Positions 54,279 to 63,374 of a stretch of DNA of 64,000 nucleotides are shown piece after piece. Origin of the DNA: Alphaproteobacteria bacterium. Its GTDB lineage: Bacteria > Pseudomonadota > Alphaproteobacteria > GCA-2746255. The stretch covers positions 36,577 to 100,576 of the forward strand of contig JAGWAR010000006.1 in NCBI GenBank assembly GCA_021296325.1, in the 5' to 3' direction. The position numbers and the translations under genes are program-made. Position 1 is the first letter of the stretch; each line of letters opens with the position of its first letter. The notes under the pieces are model-generated. The model searched no databases and was not told the DNA's origin. It was given only the letters and a program-made list of their open reading frames with translations.

Positions 54279-55114
54279 CGGACGCCGACGCCCGGCCGCC
54301 CTTGCGCGACGTGATCCGGCGCCACGGCCTCGGTGCCGAGCGGCGGCTGGGCCAGCATTTCCTGCTCGACCGGAACCTGACCAACAAGATCGCCGGCGCC
54401 GCCACCGGCCTGGACGCCGCCTCCGTCATCGAGATCGGCCCCGGTCCGGGTGGCCTCACCCGCGCGCTGCTGGACGCCGGCGCCAGGGAGGTCGTGGCGG
54501 TCGAGCTTGATTCGCGCTGCGTGCCGGCGCTGGAAGAACTCGCCGGCGAAAGCGGCGGACGCCTGCGCGTGATCGAGGGCGACGCACTGACGATGGATCT
54601 GGCCGAACTTGCACCACCGCCCTGGCGCATCGTTGCCAACCTCCCCTACAACGTCGCCACGCCGCTGCTTCTGAAGTGGCTCTACGCGGCGGACCAGGTG
54701 GAGGAAATGGTCCTCACCTTCCAGAAGGAGGTGGCGGCCCGCCTCACCGCCAAGCCGCGCTCGAAGGCCTATGGGCGGCTTTCCGTCATCGCCCAGCGAC
54801 AGATGGAAGTGACGCACCTCTTCGATATCGGCCCCAAGGCCTTCGTGCCGCCGCCGAAGGTTTCCTCCACCGTGCTTCGTCTGCGCCCGCGCCCACAGCC
54901 GCTGACGCCGGACGCGCTTGCCTGGCTGGCCCGGACCACCCGGGCGGCCTTCGGACAGCGGCGCAAGATGCTGCGCGCGAGCCTGCAATCGCTTGGGGTG
55001 GAGACGGAGGCACTGATCCGGGAGGCGGGCGTTCCGCCGACGGCCCGCGCCGAGGAATTGACGGTCGAGGCCTTCTGCACGCTGGCGCGCACGCTCGCCG
55101 AACGCAACGGCTAG
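54275..55114 (+). CDS. rsmA: 16S rRNA (adenine(1518)-N6/adenine(1519)-N6)-dimethyltransferase
   Basis: A 279-residue KsgA methyltransferase that dimethylates two adenines near the 16S 3' end. The start is the ATG at 54275 overlapping pdxA. RRLGQHFLLDRNLTNKIAGA, the SAM motif VIEIGPGPGGLTRALLDAGA and the catalytic NLPYNVATPLLLKWL are complete. It ends in CTAG shared with the stop of the convergent gmk. Confidence 0.95.
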   Translation: MTDADARPPLRDVIRRHGLGAERRLGQHFLLDRNLTNKIAGAATGLDAASVIEIGPGPGGLTRALLDAGAREVVAVELDSRCVPALEELAGESGGRLRVIEGDALTMDLAELAPPPWRIVANLPYNVATPLLLKWLYAADQVEEMVLTFQKEVAARLTAKPRSKAYGRLSVIAQRQMEVTHLFDIGPKAFVPPPKVSSTVLRLRPRPQPLTPDALAWLARTTRAAFGQRRKMLRASLQSLGVETEALIREAGVPPTARAEELTVEAFCTLARTLAERNG

Positions 55115-55746
55115 CTTTCGCGCAAGCCCTGAACGAAATGCCCGAGTCCCACCCGGCGCGCCCGGCGCAGCCGTTCGGCCTTCAGGATGCTGCAAATCGC
55201 CTCGACACTGGCTGCGACGTCGTCGTTGACGACCACGTAGTCGAATTCCTCCCAGTGGCTGATCTCGTCGGCCGCCCGGGCCATTCGCGCCGCGACGACC
55301 TCTTCGCTGTCCTGGGCACGGTTGTGAAGCCGGCGGTTCAGCTCTTCCGTCGAAGGCGGCAGGATGAACACGCTGACCAGGTCACCGTCGCCGGCGTCGC
55401 GCAGTTGCCGGTTGCCCTGCCAGTCGATGTCGAACAGCAAATCCCTGCCCGCCTTCAGGCTTGCTTCCACGGCCTCTTTCGGCGTGCCGTAGGCATGGCC
55501 GAAAACCTCGGCGTGTTCGAGAAAGGCGCCCTCCGCAACCATGCGGTTGAAGGCTTCCAGATTCACGAAGTGGTAGTCCTTGCCATCCGTCTCGCCCGGC
55601 CGTTTCGGCCGGGTCGTGTAGGAAACGGACATCGCGATTCCCGGGTCACGCTGAAGCAGCGCATGGGCGATCGTCGTCTTTCCCGCCCCGGACGGCGAGG
55701 AAATCACCAGCATCAATCCACGGCGGGGGATTTCCGGCTTCGGCAT
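55111..55746 (-). CDS. gmk: Guanylate kinase
   Basis: A 211-residue enzyme converting GMP to GDP. The P-loop VISSPSGAGKTTIAHALL and SVSYTTRPKRPGETDGKDYH for GMP binding are intact, with DIDWQGNRQLRD further on. The ATG at 55746 is favoured over the frame start at 55770. The gene has a free upstream region of about 225 bases shared with the alcohol dehydrogenase gene. Confidence 0.95.
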   Translation of the reverse strand: MPKPEIPRRGLMLVISSPSGAGKTTIAHALLQRDPGIAMSVSYTTRPKRPGETDGKDYHFVNLEAFNRMVAEGAFLEHAEVFGHAYGTPKEAVEASLKAGRDLLFDIDWQGNRQLRDAGDGDLVSVFILPPSTEELNRRLHNRAQDSEEVVAARMARAADEISHWEEFDYVVVNDDVAASVEAICSILKAERLRRARRVGLGHFVQGLRES

Positions 55747-55971
55747 GTCGGCTACATATCCGCAATCCACCGTCCCGGCAAGGACTTCGTGCGCCGCGAC
55801 CGACGCCCCGCAAGGATCGGGGAATAAGTTGAAATTCCTCCGGTTTTCAAGCCCGCGGGCGACCCGGCAACACGGGCTGGAAAAGCGGGGGCATCCATTG
55901 GCATAATGGAAGAAATGGGGACGCCTATCGGCGCGGCTCCAAGAAAATGTTGTTCAGGAGAGGAAATCCAG

Positions 55972-57075
55972 ATGCAAATTACTGCTGCGATTGCACGCGA
56001 GCCCAACAAGCCCTTCGCGGTTGAGAAAATCGAACTCGATGAGAATATCCGGGATGACGAGGTGCTGGTCCGCGTCGTCGCCGCCGGCATGTGCCACACG
56101 GATATCGTCTGCCGCGATCAGTATTACCCGGTTCCTCTCCCCTTCGTTCCTGGCCACGAGGGTTCCGGCGTCGTCGAGGCCGTCGGCAAGGGCGTTACGA
56201 AAGTGGCCCCCGGCGATCACGTCGTGCTTACCTTCAACTTTTGCGGTGCCTGCCCGAGTTGTCAGGAAGGCGACCCCGGCTATTGTCACAGCCTCTTCGG
56301 CTACAATTTTGGCGGCGCGCGGCCAAGCGACGGCTCGGGCACGCTGAGCAAGAACGGCGAGCTTATCCACGGCTATTTCTTCAGCCAGTCCTCCTTCGGG
56401 GAACGCGCGATCGCGACGGAACGCAACGTCGTAAAGGTGCGTGACGATGCGCCGCTGGAACTGCTCGGCCCACTCGGCTGCGGCATCCAGACGGGGGCCG
56501 GCGGCGTCATGAATTCGCTGCATCCGCGCGCCGGCAGCAGCATCGCGGTTTTCGGTGCCGGCGGCGTGGGCCTGAGCGCGATCATGGCCGCCGTCGTCGT
56601 CGGTTGCACGACGATCATTTCGGTCGACGTAAAGCCGGGCCGGCTGAAACTCGCCAAGGAACTGGGCGCCACCCACACGATCGACGCCTCGAAGGGCAAC
56701 GCGGTCGAGGAAATTCAGAAGATCACCGGCGGCGGCGCCAATTACACCCTGGAGACGACGGCCCTGCCCCAAGTGCTGCGTCAATGTGTCGATTCGCTAA
56801 CGCTCCGCGGTGTTTGCGGTGTCATCGGCGCCGCGCCCCTTGGCACGGAGGTTTCGCTCGACATGAACAGCATCATGTTCGGGCGCACGATCCGTGGCAT
56901 CATCGAGGGCGACAGCGTGCCGGACATCTTCATCCCGCGAATGGTTGATCTCTTCATGCAGGGACGCTTCCCCATCGACAAGCTGATGAAGAAGTACCCG
57001 CTCGACAAAATCAACGACGCGGTGGCGGATTCGGAAAAAGGCACGACGATCAAACCGATTCTGATGATGTCGTAA
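55972..57075 (+). CDS. Zinc-dependent NAD(P) alcohol dehydrogenase (aryl-alcohol type)
   Basis: A 367-residue medium-chain dehydrogenase. The start at 55972 has GGAGAGG upstream. The catalytic zinc site includes GMCHTDIVCRD and GHEGSGVVE; the structural zinc site has four cysteines in FCGACPSCQEGDPGYC. The Rossmann motif is AVFGAGGVGLSAIMAA. The sequence resembles benzyl/aryl-alcohol dehydrogenases such as XylB, but the substrate is uncertain. It is a single-gene unit between gmk and a strong terminator. Confidence 0.88.
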   Translation: MQITAAIAREPNKPFAVEKIELDENIRDDEVLVRVVAAGMCHTDIVCRDQYYPVPLPFVPGHEGSGVVEAVGKGVTKVAPGDHVVLTFNFCGACPSCQEGDPGYCHSLFGYNFGGARPSDGSGTLSKNGELIHGYFFSQSSFGERAIATERNVVKVRDDAPLELLGPLGCGIQTGAGGVMNSLHPRAGSSIAVFGAGGVGLSAIMAAVVVGCTTIISVDVKPGRLKLAKELGATHTIDASKGNAVEEIQKITGGGANYTLETTALPQVLRQCVDSLTLRGVCGVIGAAPLGTEVSLDMNSIMFGRTIRGIIEGDSVPDIFIPRMVDLFMQGRFPIDKLMKKYPLDKINDAVADSEKGTTIKPILMMS

Positions 57076-57102
57076 GGCATTCGTCCGTTCTGGACGGATA
57101 AG

Positions 57103-57142
57103 GCGGCCATGAAGGGATCCCCTTCATGGCCGCAATCGTTTT
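57103..57142 (+). terminator. Rho-independent terminator after the alcohol dehydrogenase gene
   Basis: GCGGCCATGAAGGG, loop ATC and CCCTTCATGGCCGC form a perfect 14-bp stem with a 3-base loop, followed by AATCGTTTT. The convergent mltG gene ends just beyond. Confidence 0.85.
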
Positions 57143-57145
57143 GCG

Positions 57146-58114
57146 CTACTTCTGAAGCCGCTTCCAGCGCCGGACGTTCTTCCGGTGCTCCTTCAGGGTG
57201 CGGGCGAAGACATGGCCGCCGCTGCCGTCGGCGACGAAGTAAAGCTCGTCCGTTTCAAGCGGGCGCATCACGGCCTCGATGGCGGCCCGGCCCGGATTGG
57301 CGATCGGGCCCGGCGGAAACCCGCGGACGCGATAGGTGTTGTAGGGATCGTCGGTCTCGAGATCGGCCTGGGTCAACGGCCGGTCGAGCCGGCCCTCTTT
57401 CGACAGCGCGTAAACGACGGTCGGGTCCGACTGCAGGCGCATGCCCCGCTTCAGCCGGTTGAGAAAGACGGCGGCGATCCGCGGGCGTTCTTCCGGCAAC
57501 GCCGTTTCCCGCTCGACGATCGAGGCCAGGATCAATGCCTCTTGCGCCGAATCGAGCGGCAGGCCTTCCGCGCGCGCCGCCCACGACGACGCCAGCGTCT
57601 CGGCCATGGCGCGTTGCATCCGCGCGATCATCGAATCCCGCGTCTCGCCCCACACATAGGCATAGGTTTCCGGCAACAGCGTGCCTTCCGGCGGCGACGC
57701 CGTGATCGCGCCCTCCAGCCCTTCCGCTTCCCGGATCAGCGCCAGCACGGCAGCCGTCGTCAGCCCCTCGGCCACCGTAAGTCGGCGCAGCACGGCCTCG
57801 CCCCGAACCAGGGTGTCCATCACCCCGTGGGGCGAAACGAAAGCCGGAAAGGCGTATTCGCCGGCCCGCAGCGCGCGGTCCTCGCCGGAAAGCCGCACGC
57901 CCAGCCGGAAAAGAAAGCCATTGCCGAGAACGCCGGCCGCCTCAAGACGGCGCGTCACCGCCGCCATCCCCTCGCCCTTCGGGATGAGAAGCCGGACCGG
58001 CTCGCGCAACGGGCCCGGCTGATGAAACCGGTCGATGCCATAGGCGACAACGCCGCCCAGGGCCAAAACAAGGATAAGAAGGATAAGCCCAGCTCGGAGC
58101 AGGATGCGCCCCAT
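57146..58114 (-). CDS. mltG: Endolytic murein transglycosylase MltG
   Basis: A 322-residue inner-membrane-anchored transglycosylase that releases growing glycan strands. The start at the ATG 58114 is followed by a membrane anchor (LILLILVLALGGVVAYGI). The catalytic Glu is in ASIVERETALPEERPRIAAV near residue 200, and SDPTVVYAL, TYRVRGFPPGPIANPGRAAI and LYFVADGSGGHVFA complete the YceG fold. It follows fabF by 16 bases, probably in the same operon. Confidence 0.94.
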   Translation of the reverse strand: MGRILLRAGLILLILVLALGGVVAYGIDRFHQPGPLREPVRLLIPKGEGMAAVTRRLEAAGVLGNGFLFRLGVRLSGEDRALRAGEYAFPAFVSPHGVMDTLVRGEAVLRRLTVAEGLTTAAVLALIREAEGLEGAITASPPEGTLLPETYAYVWGETRDSMIARMQRAMAETLASSWAARAEGLPLDSAQEALILASIVERETALPEERPRIAAVFLNRLKRGMRLQSDPTVVYALSKEGRLDRPLTQADLETDDPYNTYRVRGFPPGPIANPGRAAIEAVMRPLETDELYFVADGSGGHVFARTLKEHRKNVRRWKRLQK

Positions 58115-58130
58115 GGGCAATGCGTTCCGC

Positions 58131-59390
58131 TTAACCCGCCGCCGAAAAGATCAGCGACGCATTCGTTCCGCCGAAACCGAAGGAATTCGAAAGCACGGCC
58201 TTTACTTCCCGTTCCTTCGCCTCGTGCGGCACGAGATCCATGTCACAGCCTTCCGACGGATTTTCGAGATTAAGGGTCGGCGGCACGATGCCGTCCCGCA
58301 TGGCGAGAATCGAGAAGATCGCCTCCGTGCTGCCCGCCGCCCCCAGCAGATGCCCGATCGACGACTTCGTGGACGACATGGACACCTTGTTGGCGGCGTT
58401 GCCGAAGAGGCGTTTGACCGCGCTATGCTCAATCTCGTCGCCAAGCGGCGTCGACGTGCCGTGGGCGTTGATGTAGTCGATGTCCTCGGGCTCCATCTTC
58501 GCGCTCTTCAGCGCGTTGCGCATCGCCCGATAGGCACCGGAACCGTCCTCAGCCGGCGCCGTCACGTGATGGGCGTCGCCCGACATGCCGTACCCGACAA
58601 ACTCCGCGTATATCGTCGCGCCGCGTTTCTTCGCGTGCTCGTATTCCTCCAGCACGACGACAGCGGCCCCTTCGCCGATGACGAAGCCGTCCCGGTCCTT
58701 GTCCCACGGGCGGGACGCCTTCTCCGGGGTCTCGTTGAAATGGGTGGAAAGGGCGCGCGCCGCCGCGAATCCCGCGACCCCGATCCGGCAGACGGCCGCT
58801 TCGGTGCCGCCGGCGACCATGACGTCGGCGTCTTCGCGCTGAATCATGCGGGCCGCGTCCCCGATCGCGTGCGCGCCCGTCGAACAGGCGGTAACGACGG
58901 CGTGGTTCGGCCCGGTAAAGCCGTAACGGATCGAAACGTGGCCGGAAACCAGGTTGATCAGGGACGCCGGGATGAAGAAGGGGCTGATGCGCCGGGCGCC
59001 CTTTTCGTGCAGGGTAATGGAGGTGTTGTAGATGTGTTGAAGCCCGCCGATACCGGACCCGATCAAGACGCCGGTGCGCTCGCGGTCCTCGCCCCCCTCC
59101 GGTTTCCAGCCCGAATGCTCGACCGCCTGGGTCGCTGCCGCGACTCCATAGACGATGAAGTCGTCAACCTTGCGTTGTTCTTTTGGCTCCATCCAATCAT
59201 CGGGGTTGAATTCGCCCGGCCCGGTGCCGGCTGGAACGAGGCCCGCGATCTTCGAAGAAAGATCCGAAACGTCAAAAGTATCGATTTTGCGGATACCGGA
59301 TTCGCCTTTGACAAGACGCTGCCACGTGACGTCCACCCCGCACCCAAGGGGGGTGAGCAACCCCATTCCGGTAACGACAACCCGTCTCAT
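58131..59390 (-). CDS. fabF: 3-oxoacyl-[acyl-carrier-protein] synthase II
   Basis: A 419-residue condensing enzyme of fatty acid elongation. Catalytic Cys in TACSTGAHAIGDAARMI near residue 168, His in INAHGTSTPLGDEIEH and His in SSIGHLLGAAGS are all present. It lies 75 bases downstream of acpP on the same strand. Confidence 0.96.
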   Translation of the reverse strand: MRRVVVTGMGLLTPLGCGVDVTWQRLVKGESGIRKIDTFDVSDLSSKIAGLVPAGTGPGEFNPDDWMEPKEQRKVDDFIVYGVAAATQAVEHSGWKPEGGEDRERTGVLIGSGIGGLQHIYNTSITLHEKGARRISPFFIPASLINLVSGHVSIRYGFTGPNHAVVTACSTGAHAIGDAARMIQREDADVMVAGGTEAAVCRIGVAGFAAARALSTHFNETPEKASRPWDKDRDGFVIGEGAAVVVLEEYEHAKKRGATIYAEFVGYGMSGDAHHVTAPAEDGSGAYRAMRNALKSAKMEPEDIDYINAHGTSTPLGDEIEHSAVKRLFGNAANKVSMSSTKSSIGHLLGAAGSTEAIFSILAMRDGIVPPTLNLENPSEGCDMDLVPHEAKEREVKAVLSNSFGFGGTNASLIFSAAG

Positions 59391-59465
59391 GCTGAGCGAT
59401 TTTTCCGCTCTGACGATCCAGGTGAACGATGCAACACGACGATCACCCGCTGGGATCCGAGCCTA

Positions 59466-59702
59466 TTACGATTCCGAGTTTTCGATAAAGTCGACAGCAT
59501 CTTTGATGGTGACAATCTTTTCCGCCACGTCGTCCGGAATCTCGACGTCGAATTCCTCCTCGAACGCCATGACCAACTCAACCGTATCCAGGCTGTCCGC
59601 ACCGAGGTCATCAATGAAACTCGCGTTGCTAACGACTTTACCTTCATCGACACCAAGATGTTCAACGACGATTTTCTTCACGCGTTCCGCGACGTCACTC
59701 AT
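59466..59702 (-). CDS. acpP: Acyl carrier protein
   Basis: A 78-residue acidic carrier with the phosphopantetheine attachment Ser37 in [19 protein letters not shown]. It is between fabG and fabF, as in most proteobacteria, with a 114-base gap upstream that may hold its own promoter. Confidence 0.97.
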   Translation of the reverse strand: MSDVAERVKKIVVEHLGVDEGKVVSNASFIDDLGADSLDTVELVMAFEEEFDVEIPDDVAEKIVTIKDAVDFIENSES

Positions 59703-59816
59703 TTCGACTTTTCCTTCGGAAGGTTCATTCAGATTCGGGTGTTAAATAAGGGAATTGCGTCGTTCGTAACACACTTTCCTGCCCTTTGCCAGCACCGGCT
59801 AGACGGCGCATATCGG

Positions 59817-60554
59817 CTATATCATGGCCATCCCGCCGTTGATGTGCAAGGTCTGGCCAGTGACGTAGCCGGCCTCGTCGCTGGCCAAAAAGACGACACC
59901 CGAGGCGACGTCTTCGGGGTTTCCCAAGCGGCCATTCGGTATCCGCTCGAGCAGTTTTTCCTTCTGGGCTTGCGCAAGCGCATCCGTCATGGCGGTCACG
60001 ATGAAGCCCGGCGCAATGCAATTGACCGTGATGCCGCGTGAGGCAACTTCGACCGCCAGCGACTTCGACATGCCGATCATGCCGGCCTTTGACGCGGCAT
60101 AGTTTGCCTGGCCGGGATTACCGGTGACACCGACGATCGAGGTGATGTTGACGATGCGCCCGAAGCGTTCCTTCATCATCCCGCGCAGGCAGGCGCGGCT
60201 CAACCGGAAGGCCGCCGTCAGATTCACGTCCAGCACCTCTTGCCACTCCTCGTCCTTCATCCGCATCATAAGATTGTCGCGGGTAAGGCCTGCGTTGTTG
60301 ACGAGGATGTCGATCCGCCCCATCCGCTCCGCTGCCGCCTTGGCGAGCCGGTCCACCCCGTCCGGGTCGCCAAGATCGGCGACGATGACGTGGGCGCGCT
60401 CGCCCAGTTCCTTGGCAAGCGCTTCCAGCGCGTCCCGGCGCGTCCCCGAAAGGGCGACGGTGGCGCCGGCATCGGCCAGCGCACGGGCAACGGCGCCGCC
60501 GATCCCACCCGAAGCCCCCGTCACGAGTGCGTTTTTCCCGGTGAGATCAAACAT
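59817..60554 (-). CDS. fabG: 3-oxoacyl-[acyl-carrier-protein] reductase
   Basis: A 245-residue short-chain dehydrogenase that reduces beta-ketoacyl-ACP with NADPH. The cofactor loop is ALVTGASGGIGGAVARALA, NNAGLTRDNLMMRM is conserved, and the catalytic residues are the Ser in ITSIVG and Y-x3-K in ANYAASKAG. It is 10 bases after fabD. Confidence 0.96.
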   Translation of the reverse strand: MFDLTGKNALVTGASGGIGGAVARALADAGATVALSGTRRDALEALAKELGERAHVIVADLGDPDGVDRLAKAAAERMGRIDILVNNAGLTRDNLMMRMKDEEWQEVLDVNLTAAFRLSRACLRGMMKERFGRIVNITSIVGVTGNPGQANYAASKAGMIGMSKSLAVEVASRGITVNCIAPGFIVTAMTDALAQAQKEKLLERIPNGRLGNPEDVASGVVFLASDEAGYVTGQTLHINGGMAMI

Positions 60555-60564
60555 CGTCCTCTCC

Positions 60565-61515
60565 TTATTTCAGGCTCGCCAAAAAGGCGTCCACGTCCGC
60601 CGGCGTGCCGACCGCAATGGACTGAAGCTCCCGGTCGATCCGGCGGGCAAGACCGCTCAACACCTTGCCAGCCCCAACCTCGACCAGCGCCGTAACGCCC
60701 AGTGCCTGCATGCCAAGCACCGATTCCCGCCAGCGCACCATGCCCGTGACCTGCTCCACCAGAAGCTTGCGGATGGTTTCCGGGTCGCTGACGGCCTTCG
60801 CCGTCACGTTTGCCATCAATGGCACAACCGGCGGCGCAATGGAAACGTCGGCAAGGGCTTCCCGCATCCGCTCGGCCGCGGGCTGCATCAGCGGGCAATG
60901 GAAGGGCGCGCTGACCGGCAGGCGCACGCTTTTCTTCGCACCCCGCTCGGTGGCAAGCGCGATGGCGCGCTCGACCGCCGCCACGCTGCCGCTGATGACG
61001 GCCTGGCCGGGGGCGTTGTCGTTCGCCGCCGCACACACGCCGCCGGTTTCCTCGGCGGCCTTGGCCGCAACCTCGGCCGCCGCCTCGAGATCCAGCCCGA
61101 GCAGAGCGGCCATCGCCCCCTCGCCGACCGGCACGGCCTTCTGCATTGCCTCGCCGCGCGTCTTCAAAAGCCGCGCCGTCACCCCAAGCTCCAGCGCGCC
61201 GGCCGCCGCCAGGGCCGAATACTCGCCGAGCGAATGCCCCGCCACGCAGGCCGCCGCTTGCCCAAGGGCGATGCCGCCCTCCTTCTCCAGCACGCGAAGC
61301 GCCGCAAGGCTCACCGCCATCAGGGCCGGCTGGGCGTTTTCGGTGAGCGTCAGCTCGGCTTCCGGCCCCTCGAACATTAGTCGGCTTAACGACTGGCCAA
61401 GGGCGTCGTCCACCGCCTCGAACACTTCCCGCGCGGAATCGAAGGCGTCCGCCAGCTCCTTGCCCATGCCGACGGCCTGGGACCCCTGCCCCGGAAAAAC
61501 AAACGCACGCGTCAC
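60565..61515 (-). CDS. fabD: Malonyl CoA-acyl carrier protein transacylase
   Basis: A 316-residue enzyme that loads malonate on ACP. The start is the GTG at 61515 (VTRAFVFPGQGSQAVGMGKE) with GAGAGGAG upstream. The catalytic Ser is in VAGHSLGEYSALAAAG and the His in APFHCPLMQPAAERM. It is the first gene of the leftward fabD-fabG-acpP-fabF-mltG set. Confidence 0.96.
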   Translation of the reverse strand: MTRAFVFPGQGSQAVGMGKELADAFDSAREVFEAVDDALGQSLSRLMFEGPEAELTLTENAQPALMAVSLAALRVLEKEGGIALGQAAACVAGHSLGEYSALAAAGALELGVTARLLKTRGEAMQKAVPVGEGAMAALLGLDLEAAAEVAAKAAEETGGVCAAANDNAPGQAVISGSVAAVERAIALATERGAKKSVRLPVSAPFHCPLMQPAAERMREALADVSIAPPVVPLMANVTAKAVSDPETIRKLLVEQVTGMVRWRESVLGMQALGVTALVEVGAGKVLSGLARRIDRELQSIAVGTPADVDAFLASLK

Positions 61516-61582
61516 CCCTGAACTCCTCTCTTGATACGCCGAGGGCCAGTGATAGCGCCTCTCCCCCACCTGTCAAGCGGCC

Positions 61583-61610
61583 TTGCGGGTCAAGGGGTTT
61601 CGTGTATAGT
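61583..61610 (+). promoter_or_regulatory. Promoter of the rpsF-rpsR operon
   Basis: TTGCGG (61583-61588), 16 bases and TATAGT (61605-61610), followed by a GC-rich discriminator and about 110 bases of leader before rpsF. Confidence 0.5.
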
Positions 61611-61721
61611 GCGGCGCGTTTCCACTCCTTGCCGGCCCATGCCGGCTAGGTTCGGGCGGCTAGCCAGGCCTGCGGGCCGTAGCGCCGGACCGCGAACAGC
61701 CAGAAGGGGTTCATCGGTCTC

Positions 61722-62159
61722 ATGCCTCTCTACGAGCACGTCGTTATCGTGCGCCAGGACGTTTCCTCGGCGCAGGTCGAAAGTCTGGCAAGCAACTTTG
61801 CCGACGTCGTCAAGGAACATGGCGGCAAGGTCGAAAAGACGGAGCATTGGGGGCTTCGCTCGCTTGCCTACCGGATCAAGAAGAACCGCAAGGGCCATTA
61901 CGTCCTTCTCAATCTCGACGCCCCGCCCGCGGCCCTTCAGGAACTCGAACGCACCGAACGCCTGAACGAAGACATTCTTCGTTACATGACGATCCGCGTC
62001 GACGCACTGGAGGAAGCGCCCTCCATCATGATGCGAAACCGTTCCGACCGGGACGACTCGCCGAGAGAACGCAGCAACGACACGGACCGGCGCCCGCCAC
62101 CAAAGGCCGAGCGCGCGGAATCCGAAAACGCAGAAAAAGAAAAAGAGAAGGAGGCATAA
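61722..62159 (+). CDS. rpsF: 30S ribosomal protein S6
   Basis: A 145-residue small-subunit protein that pairs with S18. The core ([40 protein letters not shown]) is normal. A charged extension after residue ~105 ([20 protein letters not shown] and an EKEKEKEA end) is typical of alphaproteobacteria. rpsR starts directly after its stop with no gap. Confidence 0.97.
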   Translation: MPLYEHVVIVRQDVSSAQVESLASNFADVVKEHGGKVEKTEHWGLRSLAYRIKKNRKGHYVLLNLDAPPAALQELERTERLNEDILRYMTIRVDALEEAPSIMMRNRSDRDDSPRERSNDTDRRPPPKAERAESENAEKEKEKEA

Positions 62160-62405
62160 ATGGCGCCGCCACCCACCGGCGAGCGCCGGCAATTCTTTCG
62201 CCGTAAGAAAAGTTGCCCGTTTTCCGGGCCGGACGCGCTGAAGATCGACTACAAGGACGTACGCCTTCTCCAGCGCTTCGTTTCCGAGCGCGGCAAGATC
62301 GTGCCAAGCCGCATCACCACCGTTTCCGCGAAGAAGCAGCGCGAACTCGCCCGGGCGATCAAGCGCGCACGCAACATTGCGCTGTTGCCGTTCCTGATTA
62401 AATAG
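62160..62405 (+). CDS. rpsR: 30S ribosomal protein S18
   Basis: An 81-residue protein with [20 protein letters not shown] and [20 protein letters not shown], the S18 signature. The ATG abuts the rpsF TAA, so translation is coupled. Confidence 0.97.
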   Translation: MAPPPTGERRQFFRRKKSCPFSGPDALKIDYKDVRLLQRFVSERGKIVPSRITTVSAKKQRELARAIKRARNIALLPFLIK

Positions 62406-62430
62406 AACGGTTGTATTGACCTCGAAAACG

Positions 62431-63372
62431 ATGTCGAAACACCTGCCTCTTGCCGTTATTGCCGGCCTGCTTGCGGCCCTGTTCTACGTCTCCATCGTGA
62501 CGGGCCGTCAGGAGATGCTGTTCTTAAGCTTCTTCACCCAGCTGCCGCTTTTCCTGGCGGGGCTCGGGATCGGCTACGCGGCGATCAAGGTCTCCGCCAT
62601 CGTCGGCGTCGTGCTTTGCCTGCTGATGGGGGGCATCTACTACAGCCTCGCTTTCCTGTTGCTGAACGCCGCCCCCGTCGTCTTCTTCGTCCGCCAGGCC
62701 TTGCTTAGCCGGACCGGCAGCGAGGGCGAGGAGGAATGGTACCCGCTCGGTCATCTGATCAGCTGGGTTGCGGCCACCGCCGTCGTCATGTTCGTTGCCC
62801 TCTTCCTGCTGCTTGCCGGCGACGGGCAAGGCGTTGAAGCAACCGTTCGCCTTTTCCTTTCCGAGGTCCTGACCGTCTTCCTCGGCAACACGGACACCGA
62901 AACGGCGACGGTCGTCGAGGCGATCGCGCCCTTCTTCCCGGCCTTCGTGATCGGCTGGCGGCTCTTCATGGTCATTGCCACCGGGGCCCTGGCTCAGGGG
63001 CTCGTGGCCCGGTTCAACCGGAACGTCCGGCCATCGCCGGACTTCTCGAAGATGGAGCTTCCGGACTGGATCACCTACGCGCTCGCCGTGGCGGCGCTTC
63101 TGTTCTTCGTGACCGGGCCGGGAACGCTGGAATTCTTCAGCCGCAACCTCGTTCTCATTCTCTGTATCCCGTTTTTCCTGCTGGGGCTTGCGGTCATTCA
63201 TGCTTTTGCGGGAACGGCGGCCCAACCCCGTTGGGTGCTGATCCCGTTTTACACCCTGCTTATCATGTTCGGTGGCTTCGCCGCGATGGTGGTGACCGGA
63301 TTCGGATTCGTCGAACAGGTCATCGGCATCCGCAGCCGCCTGCCGGACTCGGCCAACCGTCTGGAGAGATAG
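62431..63372 (+). CDS. DUF2232 multi-pass membrane protein
   Basis: A 313-residue membrane protein with about eight hydrophobic segments ([57 protein letters not shown]). The family is found between rpsR and rplI in many alphaproteobacteria; its function is unknown. The ATG at 62431 is used here; a TTG at 62416 is equally possible, and no clear ribosome site decides. Confidence 0.88.
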   Translation: MSKHLPLAVIAGLLAALFYVSIVTGRQEMLFLSFFTQLPLFLAGLGIGYAAIKVSAIVGVVLCLLMGGIYYSLAFLLLNAAPVVFFVRQALLSRTGSEGEEEWYPLGHLISWVAATAVVMFVALFLLLAGDGQGVEATVRLFLSEVLTVFLGNTDTETATVVEAIAPFFPAFVIGWRLFMVIATGALAQGLVARFNRNVRPSPDFSKMELPDWITYALAVAALLFFVTGPGTLEFFSRNLVLILCIPFFLLGLAVIHAFAGTAAQPRWVLIPFYTLLIMFGGFAAMVVTGFGFVEQVIGIRSRLPDSANRLER

Positions 63373-63374
63373 CC

